Assembly: GCA_963813635.1 (NCBI GenBank)
Contig: CAWEZO010000007.1
Coordinates: 868,001 to 932,000 of the forward strand
Length of the DNA: 64,000 nt
Reading direction: 5' to 3'
Origin: JBBRZM01 sp963813635
Lineage (GTDB): Bacteria; Actinomycetota; Acidimicrobiia; IMCC26256; JBBRZM01
Both the position numbers and the translations under genes were made by a program. The notes under the pieces are model-generated. The model was not told where the DNA came from, did no database searches, and was given only the letters and a program-made list of their open reading frames with translations. Below, piece by piece: positions 1 to 7,744 of this stretch (the first letter of the stretch is position 1; each line of letters begins with the position of its first letter).

Positions 1-81
1 GAGGCCCTGCGCAAGTTCGGTGGCGACTCGCTGGGCGAGTTCGTGCGCAACCACGACGCGTTCATCACCTCCCTCCGATGA
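1..81 (+). CDS. aroC: Chorismate synthase, C-terminal end (partial)
   Basis: Only the last 26 codons and the TGA are present; the gene starts before the window. The tail contains KFGGDSL, which resembles the conserved C-terminus of actinobacterial chorismate synthases. The enzyme makes chorismate from EPSP with reduced FMN. Its stop overlaps the aroK start (ATGA), and aroK, aroB and aroQ follow, which supports the call although no catalytic residue is visible. Confidence 0.75.
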   Translation, partial: EALRKFGGDSLGEFVRNHDAFITSLR

Positions 82-611
82 CCGCAGCTCGACACCTCGT
101 CCTCGTCGGGCTCATGGGTGCAGGGAAGACGACCATCGGCGAACGCTGCGCGCAACGGCTCGGTCGCACGTTCCTCGACACCGACGCGATGATCGAGGCC
201 ATGACCGGCACACTGGTGACGGAACTGTTCGCAGGCGTCGGTGAGACCGGCTTTCGCGACTTCGAGCGGGACGCGGTCGTCAATGCGTGCGCCGCACCCA
301 AGCCGGCCGTGATCAGCTGCGGTGGCGGAGCGGTGCTCGACCCCGAGAACCGTCGCCGCATCCGGGGCGCCGGCTTCGTCGTGTGGCTCGACGCGCCGCC
401 CGCCGTGCTCGCGGCGCGCGTGCAGAGCAGTCACGGCCGGCCGCTGCTGGTCGGCAGCGATCCCGAGACCACGCTCACGCGTCTGCGGGAGCTTCGCCAA
501 TCGGCGTATGAAGCGGTCGCCGACGCGATCGTCGACAGCAGTGGCACTGTCGACGAGGTGACCGACATCGTGATCTCGCGCTTCGAGACCGCGCCGGCGG
601 AGTCCGCGTGA
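78..611 (+). CDS. aroK: Shikimate kinase
   Basis: A 177-residue cytosolic kinase phosphorylating shikimate at the 3-hydroxyl with ATP. The Walker A motif GLMGAGKT lies at residues 11-18, the DTD substrate/Mg motif at about 34-36, a CGGG motif near 77, and a lid segment with SHGRP near 120. Length is normal for the family. The ATG overlaps the aroC stop and the end overlaps the aroB start by 4 bases, indicating translational coupling in a shikimate operon. Confidence 0.97.
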   Translation: MTAARHLVLVGLMGAGKTTIGERCAQRLGRTFLDTDAMIEAMTGTLVTELFAGVGETGFRDFERDAVVNACAAPKPAVISCGGGAVLDPENRRRIRGAGFVVWLDAPPAVLAARVQSSHGRPLLVGSDPETTLTRLRELRQSAYEAVADAIVDSSGTVDEVTDIVISRFETAPAESA

Positions 612-1713
612 TGGCGTCGCTGCAGCGCGTTTCCGTGCCCGCCGCGAGCCGGCGGTACGACGTTGCCGTCGGCCCGGGCGCGCTCGCCGAAGTCGGTCCG
701 TGCGTGCGGGGCCGGCGCCGGGTCGCGGTGGTCAGTCAAACCGCCATCGCGGCGGTGTACGCCGAGCCCGTCGTGAAGTCGCTCGATGCCGCGGGCGTCG
801 ACAGCGAGATGTTCTTCATGGATGACGGCGAGCAGGCCAAGACGCTCGCGACGGTGGAGCGGCTGGCCCGCGCGATGTCGGCGTGGGGCCTGTTGCGCGC
901 CGATGCGATCGTCGCGCTGGGCGGTGGTGTGGTCGGCGACACCATAGGGTTCACGGCCGCGTGCTACCACCGGGGCGTCGACGTCGTGCAGGCGCCCACC
1001 ACGCTGCTCGCGCAAGTCGATGCGGCGATCGGCGGCAAGACGGGCGTCAACCTCCCCGAGGGCAAGAACCTCGTCGGCGCATTCCACCAGCCGATCGCCG
1101 TGCTCGCCGACGTGTCGACGCTTGCGACGCTCCCGGCCCGCGAGTACCGGTCGGGCCTGGGCGAGGTCGCGAAGTACGCGCTCATGGGCGGCGACGGGAG
1201 TGACGGGATCGCGGCGCTCGTCGAGGAGCGATCCGACGCGTTGCTCGCGCGTGAGCCGTCAGTGCTCACCGAGCTTGTTGCCGCGTCCGCGGCGATCAAG
1301 GCCGCCGTGGTCGCAGCCGACGAGACGGAGCAGACCGGCCTGCGGGCCACGCTCAATTACGGGCACACGTTCGCCCATGCGCTCGAGACCGCAGGCCGCT
1401 ACGACCTGATGCACGGCGAAGCCGTCGCCATCGGGCTGGTGTTCGCAGCCGAGCTCGCACGTGCGCTGGAGCAAATCCCCCCCGACGCCGTCGAGCGGCA
1501 CGCGGCGATCGTCACCGCGCTCGGACTCCCGGCCGCGGTACCGGTCGAGCTGAGTGCCGACGAGTTGCTCGACATCATGGTGCGCGACAAGAAGGCGCGG
1601 GCGGTCTCACGTTCGTGCTGCCCGGTGCGGCCGGCCTCGAGCTCGTCGACGATCCACCGGAGATCGCGCTCGCCCATGCCTTCCGGGCGGTCGGTGTGAA
1701 GGTGGGGGAGTAG
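608..1713 (+). CDS. aroB: 3-dehydroquinate synthase (frame break near 1600)
   Basis: NAD- and divalent-metal-dependent enzyme converting DAHP to 3-dehydroquinate. Visible features are GGGVVGD, GGKTGVNL, and the metal-ligand regions GEVAKY, NYGHTFAH and MHGEAVA. The frame breaks at the GGG run at 1599-1601; adding one G restores a normal C-terminus ending at TAG 1711-1713 after the sequence VGVKVGE. A homopolymer deletion is therefore more likely than a true mutation. Starts are GTG 608 (overlapping the aroK stop) or ATG 611. Confidence 0.93.
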
Positions 1714-1719
1714 CAGGCG

Positions 1720-2163
1720 ATGGCCACGATCCTGTTGCTCTCCGGCCCCAACCTCAATCTCCTCGGTGAGCGTGAGCCCGAGATCTACGGCACCGACACG
1801 CTCGACGAGTGTGTCGCCGACGCCCGCGCCGCCGCTGCGAAGCACGGCCATGACGTCGAGCATGTGCAGTCCAATCACGAAGGCGACCTCGTCGACGCGA
1901 TACAAGGCGCGCGCGGTCGGTGCGCGGCGATCGTGTTCAACCCGGGCGCGTTCACGCATTACGCGTACGCGCTCGCCGACGCGCTGGCGGCGTACCCCGG
2001 CGTGAAGATCGAGCTGCACCTATCCAACCCCGCGGCACGTGAGAAGTGGCGGCGCACGTCGGTCGTCGCGCCGGTGGTCGACGGCACTGTGGCCGGGTTC
2101 GGCCGCCAGGGCTACCGCCTGGCCATCGAAGCCGCGGTCGAGCAGCTGCAGAAGCGGCCATGA
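1720..2163 (+). CDS. aroQ: 3-dehydroquinate dehydratase, type II
   Basis: A 147-residue type II dehydroquinase that converts 3-dehydroquinate to 3-dehydroshikimate; members form dodecamers. The N-terminus has the family's GPNLNLLGEREP segment (residues 8-19), followed by QSNHEGDL, NPGAFTHYAYAL with the catalytic His region, and HLSNP. It follows aroB by 6 bases and overlaps the next gene by 4 bases. It is complete and in frame. Confidence 0.96.
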   Translation: MATILLLSGPNLNLLGEREPEIYGTDTLDECVADARAAAAKHGHDVEHVQSNHEGDLVDAIQGARGRCAAIVFNPGAFTHYAYALADALAAYPGVKIELHLSNPAAREKWRRTSVVAPVVDGTVAGFGRQGYRLAIEAAVEQLQKRP

Positions 2164-3269
2164 ACGCGCTCGGGACGTTGCCCGCCATGCACATCTCGGC
2201 CCGGGCGCCGCGACTCCGCGCCACGTTCGCCGACGCCGGCATCGACGCGCTCCTCGTTACTCGTTTGCCCAACATCCGATATCTCACCGGGTTCACCGGC
2301 TCTGCGGCCACGCTCCTGGTCACGCCGGACGACCTGGTGTTCGTCACGGACGGGCGCTACGCCGAGCAGTCGGCCGAGCAGCTCGGAGGCGCCGGCGTCG
2401 ACGCGCACATCGAGATCGGGGCGACGCAGGTTGTGCAGCGCGAGGCGTTGGGTGACGCGGTGAAGCCGTTCGCGCGATTGGGGCTCGAAGCACATGGCGT
2501 CACGTGGGCGCAGCAACGCGCGTTCGCCGCGGCGTTCACCGCGAACGACCTGGTGGCCACCGACGAGCTGGTCGAAGCTCTCCGGCGGGTCAAGGAGCCG
2601 GGGGAGGTCGCCCGCATCCGCGCCGCCTGCGCGATTGGCGACGAGGCGTTCGCCGCGGTCAGCGCCACCTTTTACGACGGTCCGACCGAGCGCGACATCG
2701 CCCTCGCGCTCGAGCACGACATGCGCCGGCGCGGTGCGAGCGGCAACAGCTTCGATCCCATCGTCGCGAGCGGGCCCAACGGCGCGAAGCCTCATGCCCG
2801 CCCGACGGATCGCGCGCTGCGGCCGGGCGAGCTCGTCGTGGTCGACTTCGGCTGTGTCGTCGACGGCTACTGCTCCGACATGACGCGCACGGTGAGTGTC
2901 GGCGACCCCGGTCCCGACGCGCGTCACCTCTACGACGTGGTGCGCGAGAGTCAGCAAGCCGGCCGCGACGCCGTGCGCGCGGGCGCGGAATGCGCCGCTG
3001 TCGACCGCGTGTGTCGCGAGGTGATCGAAGCCGCCGGTCTCGGCGAGTCGTTCGTGCATTCCACGGGCCACGGAGTCGGGCTCGAGGTCCACGAGGCGCC
3101 GCGGGTCGCCGCGACGGCCCGTGATACGTTGAGCGACGGCTACGTCGTGACGGTCGAGCCCGGCGTGTACCTCCCCGGTGTCGGTGGCGTGCGCATCGAA
3201 GACACCGTTGTCGTCAACGGCGCGGGTGCCGAGGCTCTGACCGAATCTCCGAAGGACTTGCTCCTGTGA
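2160..3269 (+). CDS. Xaa-Pro aminopeptidase / dipeptidase (M24B)
   Basis: About 369 residues from the ATG overlapping the aroQ stop. An N-terminal creatinase-like domain (about 1-135) precedes a pita-bread metallopeptidase domain. All five metal ligands can be seen: D in VDFG, D in CSDMTRT, H in STGHGVG, E in VEPG and E in RIEDT. The predicted role is cytosolic removal of residues before proline. Position directly upstream of efp, a factor for polyproline translation, is a common bacterial arrangement. Aminopeptidase P and prolidase cannot be separated here. Confidence 0.93.
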   Translation: MNALGTLPAMHISARAPRLRATFADAGIDALLVTRLPNIRYLTGFTGSAATLLVTPDDLVFVTDGRYAEQSAEQLGGAGVDAHIEIGATQVVQREALGDAVKPFARLGLEAHGVTWAQQRAFAAAFTANDLVATDELVEALRRVKEPGEVARIRAACAIGDEAFAAVSATFYDGPTERDIALALEHDMRRRGASGNSFDPIVASGPNGAKPHARPTDRALRPGELVVVDFGCVVDGYCSDMTRTVSVGDPGPDARHLYDVVRESQQAGRDAVRAGAECAAVDRVCREVIEAAGLGESFVHSTGHGVGLEVHEAPRVAATARDTLSDGYVVTVEPGVYLPGVGGVRIEDTVVVNGAGAEALTESPKDLLL

Positions 3270-3826
3270 GCGTCTCCACCAACGACTTGAAGAACGGGAT
3301 GGCCCTGAAGCTCTCCGACGGTCTCGTCACCGTCGTGGAGTTCCAGCACGTGAAGCCGGGTAAGGGCGGCGCGTTCGTTCGCACGAAGCTCAAGAACTAC
3401 AAGACCGGTGCAGTGGTCGAGAAGACCTTCCGAGCCGACGAGAAGGTGCAGCTCGCGAAAATCGACCGGCGCGAGATGCAGTACCTCTACCGCGACGGCA
3501 GCTCGTACGTGTTCATGGACAACGAGAACTACGACCAGGTCCACGTCGAGGCGCCTGATCTCGGCGACGCGGTCAACTACCTGCGCGAGGGCGACTCCGC
3601 GGTGCTGCCGACCTACGAGGGCCGCGTCATCGGCATCGACCTGCCGGCGTCGGTCGAGCTCACGATCACCGAGACCGAGCCCGGCGTGCAAGGCGACCGC
3701 GTGTCCGGTGCGCGCAAGGCGGCCACAGTCGAGACCGGTCTCGTCGTGCAGGTGCCGTTGTTCATCGAGTCGGGCGAGAAGATCAAGGTCGACACCCGCA
3801 GCGGCGAGTACCTCGCGCGCGCTTGA
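3266..3826 (+). CDS. efp: Elongation factor P
   Basis: A 186-residue EF-P, which binds between the ribosomal P and E sites and relieves stalling at proline runs. The modifiable lysine loop appears as KPGKGGAF near residues 30-37. Two OB-fold domains follow, ending with VDTRSGEYLARA, a typical EF-P tail. The GTG start overlaps the peptidase stop by 4 bases. No modification enzyme is encoded nearby. Confidence 0.97.
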   Translation: MSVSTNDLKNGMALKLSDGLVTVVEFQHVKPGKGGAFVRTKLKNYKTGAVVEKTFRADEKVQLAKIDRREMQYLYRDGSSYVFMDNENYDQVHVEAPDLGDAVNYLREGDSAVLPTYEGRVIGIDLPASVELTITETEPGVQGDRVSGARKAATVETGLVVQVPLFIESGEKIKVDTRSGEYLARA

Positions 3827-3843
3827 TGCGTTCCGGCTGAGCG

Positions 3844-4245
3844 ATGTCGACACGACGCGAAGCCCGAGAGCGAGCGCTCAGCCTGTGTTACGAGCTCGAA
3901 GTGCGCGATCGCGATGTCGACGCGATGCTGGCTGACCTGCCCGCGACGCCCGACGAGTACACGACGCAGCTGGCACGCGGTGTCGAGGAGCATCGCGAAG
4001 CGATCGACGCAATGCTGCGCAAGTACTCCGAGCACTGGGCGCTCGAGCGGATGCCCGTCGTCGACCGCGCCGTGTTACGTATCGGCTGTTACGAGCTCGG
4101 CTGGCAGCCGGAGCTCCCGACCGGCGTGGTCATCAGCGAGGCCGTCGAGCTCGCGAAGCAGTACTCCACGAAGGACTCCGGTCGCTTCGTGAACGGCCTG
4201 CTCAGCCGCATCGCGGAGGACCTGCGTACGCGCGCCGGATCGTGA
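3844..4245 (+). CDS. nusB: Transcription antitermination factor NusB
   Basis: A 133-residue all-helical NusB, which with NusE/S10 binds boxA RNA in rRNA antitermination. It begins STRREARERALSLCYELE, matching the family's RxxAR start, and ends with the FVNGLLSRIAEDLR helix. It lies 17 bases after efp and overlaps the clpS start by 4 bases. The efp-nusB order is common in bacteria. Confidence 0.95.
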   Translation: MSTRREARERALSLCYELEVRDRDVDAMLADLPATPDEYTTQLARGVEEHREAIDAMLRKYSEHWALERMPVVDRAVLRIGCYELGWQPELPTGVVISEAVELAKQYSTKDSGRFVNGLLSRIAEDLRTRAGS

Positions 4246-4547
4246 GCGGTCCGAGCGCACCGACGCTGCCGGTCGAGGTCGAGGAGCCGGTCGCCGACGA
4301 GGTCGTCAAGACCGACCGGCCATGGATCGTGATCGTGTGGAACGACCCCGTCAACCTCATGTCGTATGTCGTGTACGTCTTCCAGAAGCTGTTCGGCTAC
4401 TCACGCCAGAAGGCGACCCGTCTGATGATGCAAGTGCATCACGAGGGCCGAGCGGTTGTGTCGGGCGGCACGCGCGAGAAATGCGAAGCCGACGTCGCGC
4501 GTCTCCACGGCCATGGGCTGTGGGCGACGATGGAACGCGAGGGCTGA
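4242..4547 (+). CDS. clpS: ATP-dependent Clp protease adaptor ClpS
   Basis: A 101-residue adaptor that hands N-degron substrates to ClpA/ClpC. After about 27 acidic residues the core starts with IVIVWNDPVNLMSYV (residues 29-43), which carries the hydrophobic N-end pocket and the conserved NDP turn, followed by VHHEGRAVV. The GTG start overlaps the nusB stop. No ClpA or ClpC gene is in the window. Confidence 0.93.
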   Translation: MSGPSAPTLPVEVEEPVADEVVKTDRPWIVIVWNDPVNLMSYVVYVFQKLFGYSRQKATRLMMQVHHEGRAVVSGGTREKCEADVARLHGHGLWATMEREG

Positions 4548-4548
4548 C

Positions 4549-5058
4549 ATGGCCCGCCGATTCCGCGCGAAGGGTGATGCGCTCGTCGTCACGCTCGAGC
4601 CGACCGAGCTGGAGCTGTTGCGCCAGCTGCCACCGCAGCTGGGCACGCTGCTCACCGATGCGAGTGATGACAGCGGAGCCAAGGATCCAGTGGTGCAACG
4701 CCTGTTTCCCCGTGCGTACCTGGATCCGACCGAGGAGGCAGCCGAGGTCGAGTGGCAGTCCCTGGTGCACTCCGATCTCGTCAAGGAGCGACTTGCCGCG
4801 CTCGAGCTGGTGACCGCGACGCTCGAGCATGCGACCGAGCGCCGCGGTCGTTTCGAAGTCGCGCTCACGGCCGACGAGACGCAGGCGTGGCTCGGTGTGC
4901 TCAACGACGCCCGCCTCGCGCTCGGCATCCGGCTCGACGTCACCGAGGAGACCGACCTCGAAGCCGTCGCGACCGACGATCCTGCGGCCTCCGCGTACGC
5001 GATCTACGGCTGGCTGACCTACCTCCAAGGCGAGCTCGTCGAAGCCCTCCTCCGCTGA
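4549..5058 (+). CDS. DUF2017 family protein
   Basis: A 169-residue acidic, helical cytosolic protein with no signal peptide or membrane segment. Its start (FRAKGDALVVTLEPTELELL) and its position immediately after clpS match the actinobacterial DUF2017 family, which is typically clpS-linked. No function is known; a role with the ClpS/ClpC system is only suggested by position. The ATG lies one base after the clpS stop. Confidence 0.8.
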   Translation: MARRFRAKGDALVVTLEPTELELLRQLPPQLGTLLTDASDDSGAKDPVVQRLFPRAYLDPTEEAAEVEWQSLVHSDLVKERLAALELVTATLEHATERRGRFEVALTADETQAWLGVLNDARLALGIRLDVTEETDLEAVATDDPAASAYAIYGWLTYLQGELVEALLR

Positions 5059-5088
5059 CCCACCCCGCGCGGAGCGCCCGCGCGTCTT

Positions 5089-5139
5089 CATTCTTGCGTC
5101 AGCAGCCGGGATGACACCCCGGTTTGCGACGCAAGAATG
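5089..5139. repeat. REP-like palindromic element, copy 1
   Basis: A perfect 12-bp inverted repeat (CATTCTTGCGTC at 5089-5100, GACGCAAGAATG at 5128-5139) with a 27-base spacer, just after the DUF2017 stop. Its right arm with flanks, GGTTTGCGACGCAAGAA at 5121-5137, is identical to part of the element at 13460-13506. It may act as a terminator or dispersed REP sequence. Confidence 0.75.
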
Positions 5140-5208
5140 GGTCTCCGGTAGGTTTCGGCACCGGATCGACGACGGGCAGACGACGGGCAGAGACGGGGGG
5201 CAACGACG

Positions 5209-6108
5209 GTGGGGTATCTCGACGGCAAGGCGATCGCGGTCACGGGCGCGGGGCGTGGCATCGGCCGGGCGGTGGCACTTCTGTGCGCGTCTGAGGGCGC
5301 GGCTGTGGTGGTCAACGATTACGGCGTCACGATGGACGGCAACGAGCCGACGAGCGAAGTTGCCAACGAGGTCGTCGCCGAGATCGAGGCGGCCGGCGGG
5401 AGGGCCGTCGCCAATCCCAGCTCCGTCACCACGATGGAGGGCGGCGCGTCGATCGTCCAGAGTGCGATTGACAGCTTCGGCCGTATCGACGGTGTCGTCT
5501 GCGTCGCGGGCATCCTGCGCGAGCGGATGCTGTTCAACATGAGTGAAGACGAGTGGGACCCGGTGATCGAGACGCACCTCAAGGGCACGTTCACCGTGTT
5601 CCGCGCCGCGGCGCCGATCTTTCGGGAGCAGAAGTCGGGCACGTTCATCGGCTTCACGTCGGGGGCGTTCGCTGCGTCGGTCGCGCAGGCCAACTACAGC
5701 GCGGCCAAGGGCGGCATCGTGTCGCTCGTGCGCAGCGCGGCGGCAGGCATGCACAAGTACGGCGTGACGGCCAATTGCATCGCGCCCGTCGCGAAGAGCC
5801 GCATGTCGGGGCAGGTGCCGTTCGGCCTCGAGATGGGCGAGCCCGAAGACGTCGCCCCGCTGGTCGCGTACCTGCTCGGTGAGCACGCACGCCAGATCAC
5901 CGGGCAGGTGTACACGGCCAATGGCCCGACGGTCGCGGTGTGGAACCAGCCGGCCGAGGTGCGCTCGATGCGCAACGACGGCCGCTGGACACCCGAAGCG
6001 CTGGAGGCCCGCCTGCTCGACGAGGTCGGCCAAGAGCCGATGCCGATCCTCGAGCGGCTGGCGGAGCGCGCGGCTGCGGCCAAGCGCGGCGACACACCCA
6101 ACCAGTAG
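5209..6108 (+). CDS. SDR family NAD(P)-dependent oxidoreductase
   Basis: A 299-residue short-chain dehydrogenase with the cofactor motif TGAGRGIG (residues 12-19), a CVAG segment in place of NNAG, and the YxxxK catalytic pair in NYSAAKGG. The N-terminal pattern and the C-terminal extension of about 60 residues resemble SDRs of fatty-acid or steroid metabolism (MFE-2/HSD17B4-like), but the substrate is unknown. GTG start with a G-rich ribosome site at 5195-5200. It is a single gene separated from the upstream cluster by the palindrome at 5089. Confidence 0.85.
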   Translation: MGYLDGKAIAVTGAGRGIGRAVALLCASEGAAVVVNDYGVTMDGNEPTSEVANEVVAEIEAAGGRAVANPSSVTTMEGGASIVQSAIDSFGRIDGVVCVAGILRERMLFNMSEDEWDPVIETHLKGTFTVFRAAAPIFREQKSGTFIGFTSGAFAASVAQANYSAAKGGIVSLVRSAAAGMHKYGVTANCIAPVAKSRMSGQVPFGLEMGEPEDVAPLVAYLLGEHARQITGQVYTANGPTVAVWNQPAEVRSMRNDGRWTPEALEARLLDEVGQEPMPILERLAERAAAAKRGDTPNQ

Positions 6109-6152
6109 GCACCATTCAGCCGCCGGCGCGCCGTCGACGTGACGAGCGGTGC

Positions 6153-6158
6153 TATTCT
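6153..6158 (+). promoter_or_regulatory. Candidate -10 box of the pyr operon
   Basis: TATTCT sits 16 bases upstream of the PyrR-binding hairpin. No convincing -35 is seen about 17 bases upstream, so this is a weak call based on position. Confidence 0.35.
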
Positions 6159-6173
6159 CGATTCGACCGTGAA

Positions 6174-6193
6174 GGAGATCCTGTGAGGTCTCC
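6174..6193 (+). promoter_or_regulatory. PyrR-binding RNA hairpin (pyr attenuator)
   Basis: A 5-bp stem (GGAGA 6174-6178, TCTCC 6189-6193) closes the loop TCCTGTGAGG. It matches the published PyrR-binding consensus ARUCCNGNGAGGYU with differences only at its first and last positions. The 5' strand GGAGATCC (6174-6181) is also perfectly complementary to GGATCTCC at 6220-6227, giving a competing structure. It lies 15 bases before the pyrR start. PyrR with UMP would be expected to stabilise the hairpin and lower operon expression. Confidence 0.8.
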
Positions 6194-6207
6194 ACGGAGG
6201 AGTACCG

Positions 6208-6825
6208 ATGAGCGCGGCTGGATCTCCGGCGCAACCGAATGACGCGGCCCCCAATGGGGGCCGCTTTTCTCGCCGGGCCTCCGTCTTCGACGCCGACGAC
6301 CTGCGCCGCGCCCACACGCGCATCGCGCACGAGATCGTCGAGCACAATCACGGCGCCGAGCCCATCGTGCTGGTCGGCCTCTACACCCGCGGGGTCGCGA
6401 TCGCGCGCCGCCTCGCCGACGCGATCGAGCGCTTCGAGGGCGTGGCCGTGCCGGTCGGAAGCCTCGACGTCGCCTTCTTCCGTGACGACATCAACCTTCG
6501 GCCCGTGCAGCCGCTCGGTCCCACCGAGCTGCCCGTCGACATCACGGATCGGGTCGTCGTGCTCGTCGACGACGTGCTCTTCACCGGCCGCACCGTACGG
6601 GCTGCGCTCGAAGCGCTGACCGAGCTGGGCCGCCCGCGGGCGGTGCAACTCGCCGTGCTCGTCGACCGCGGCCATCGCGAGCTGCCGATCCGCGCCGACT
6701 ACGTCGGCAAGAACCTGCCGACGAAGATCGCCGAAGACGTGCGCGTACGCCTGCAGGAGACCGACGAAGGTGAGGACGGCATCGAGATCTGGGGCCCGGT
6801 CGCCGATTCGGAGGGTGCGCAATGA
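6208..6825 (+). CDS. pyrR: PyrR, pyr operon regulator / uracil phosphoribosyltransferase
   Basis: A 205-residue PRTase-fold protein, an RNA-binding attenuation protein that often has UPRTase activity. The PRPP motif VVLVDDVLFTGRTVRA lies near residues 113-128, and DDLRRAHTRIAHEI begins the core at about 30. The ATG has a strong GGAGGAG site (6196-6202). No other in-frame start exists before the core, so about 25 extra N-terminal residues are translated across the terminator hairpin at 6244-6270. It overlaps pyrB by 4 bases. Confidence 0.95.
   Translation: MSAAGSPAQPNDAAPNGGRFSRRASVFDADDLRRAHTRIAHEIVEHNHGAEPIVLVGLYTRGVAIARRLADAIERFEGVAVPVGSLDVAFFRDDINLRPVQPLGPTELPVDITDRVVVLVDDVLFTGRTVRAALEALTELGRPRAVQLAVLVDRGHRELPIRADYVGKNLPTKIAEDVRVRLQETDEGEDGIEIWGPVADSEGAQ
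6244..6270 (+). terminator. Intrinsic terminator inside the pyrR 5' coding region
   Basis: A perfect 9-bp GC stem (GCGGCCCCC 6244-6252, GGGGGCCGC 6256-6264) with a 3-base loop is followed by TTTTCT. It lies 51 bases downstream of the PyrR hairpin and within codons 13-21 of pyrR. Together with the competing pairing of 6174-6181 with 6220-6227 this looks like a transcription attenuator. Confidence 0.8.
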
Positions 6826-7744
6826 AGCACCTCCTCGCCATCGATGATCTCGACCGCGCCGAGCTCGAGGGTCTGCTCGAGCTGTCGGAGGCGTTCGTCG
6901 ACGTGAACCAGCGCGAGATCCCCAAGGTGCCGGCGCTTCGGGGAAAGGTCATCGCGTCGCTCTTCTACGAAGACTCGACCCGCACGCGCTTGTCGTTCGA
7001 GACCGCGGCGAAGCGCTTGTCGGCCGACGTGATGACGTTCAGCGTCAGCACGTCGTCGGTAAAGAAGGGCGAATCGCTCCGTGACACCGTACAGACGATC
7101 GCGGCGATGGGTGTCGACGCCGTCGTCGTGCGCCACGGCTCGGCCGGCGCGCCCGACCGCATCGCGAGCTGGATCGACGCGAGCATCATCAACGCGGGCG
7201 ACGGCCGCCACGAGCACCCGACGCAGGCGCTGCTCGACGTCCTCACGCTGCGCCAGCACCGCGGCGCCTCGCTCGATGGAATGCGTGTGGCGATCGTCGG
7301 TGACGTCCGCCACTCGCGTGTCGCGCGCAGCGATGTGAAGGCACTCCACGCGCTCGGCGTCAGCGTCACGCTCGTCGGGCCACCGACCCTGCTACCGGAA
7401 TCGCTCGACGGCTGGCCGGTCACGACGTCATACGACCTCGACGCGGTCATCGGCGACGTCGACGTCGTGTACCTCCTGCGCATCCAGCGCGAGCGTCAGA
7501 ACGAGGCGTTGTTCCCGTCGCTACGCGAGTACACGGCGCGGTACGGGCTCACAGCCGCGCGGCGGCGCGGCTGCGCCCTGATGCGCTCGTCATGCACGCG
7601 GGGCCGATGAACCGGGGCATCGAGATCGCGGCCGAGGTCGCCGACAGCGAGGCGTCGATCATCACCGAGCAAGTCGCGAACGGCGTCGCGGTGCGGATGG
7701 CCGTGCTCTACGAGCTCCTGGGATCGGGGGCCCTCGTTGCCTGA
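6822..7744 (+). CDS. pyrB: Aspartate carbamoyltransferase (frame break near 7560)
   Basis: Catalytic chain condensing carbamoyl phosphate and aspartate. It has the carbamoyl-phosphate motif STRTRLSF (about residues 49-56), HPTQALLD and YLLRIQRERQ. The frame is lost in the GC-rich run near 7560-7562. One added base restores the family ending (HAGPMNRGIEI and onward) to TGA 7742-7744. That C-terminal sequence is intact, so a sequencing indel is likely. It overlaps pyrR by 4 bases and pyrC by 8. Confidence 0.92.

Noticed and set aside
5167..5188. Tandem duplication ACGACGGGCAG upstream of the SDR gene
   Set aside because: Two copies of 11 bases near the ribosome site; too short and common in GC-rich DNA to interpret.
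4357..6822. Minus-strand open frame of 821 codons antisense to clpS-pyrR
   Set aside because: Its translation is Arg/His/Asp-rich with no domain; the plus-strand genes it covers are well conserved.
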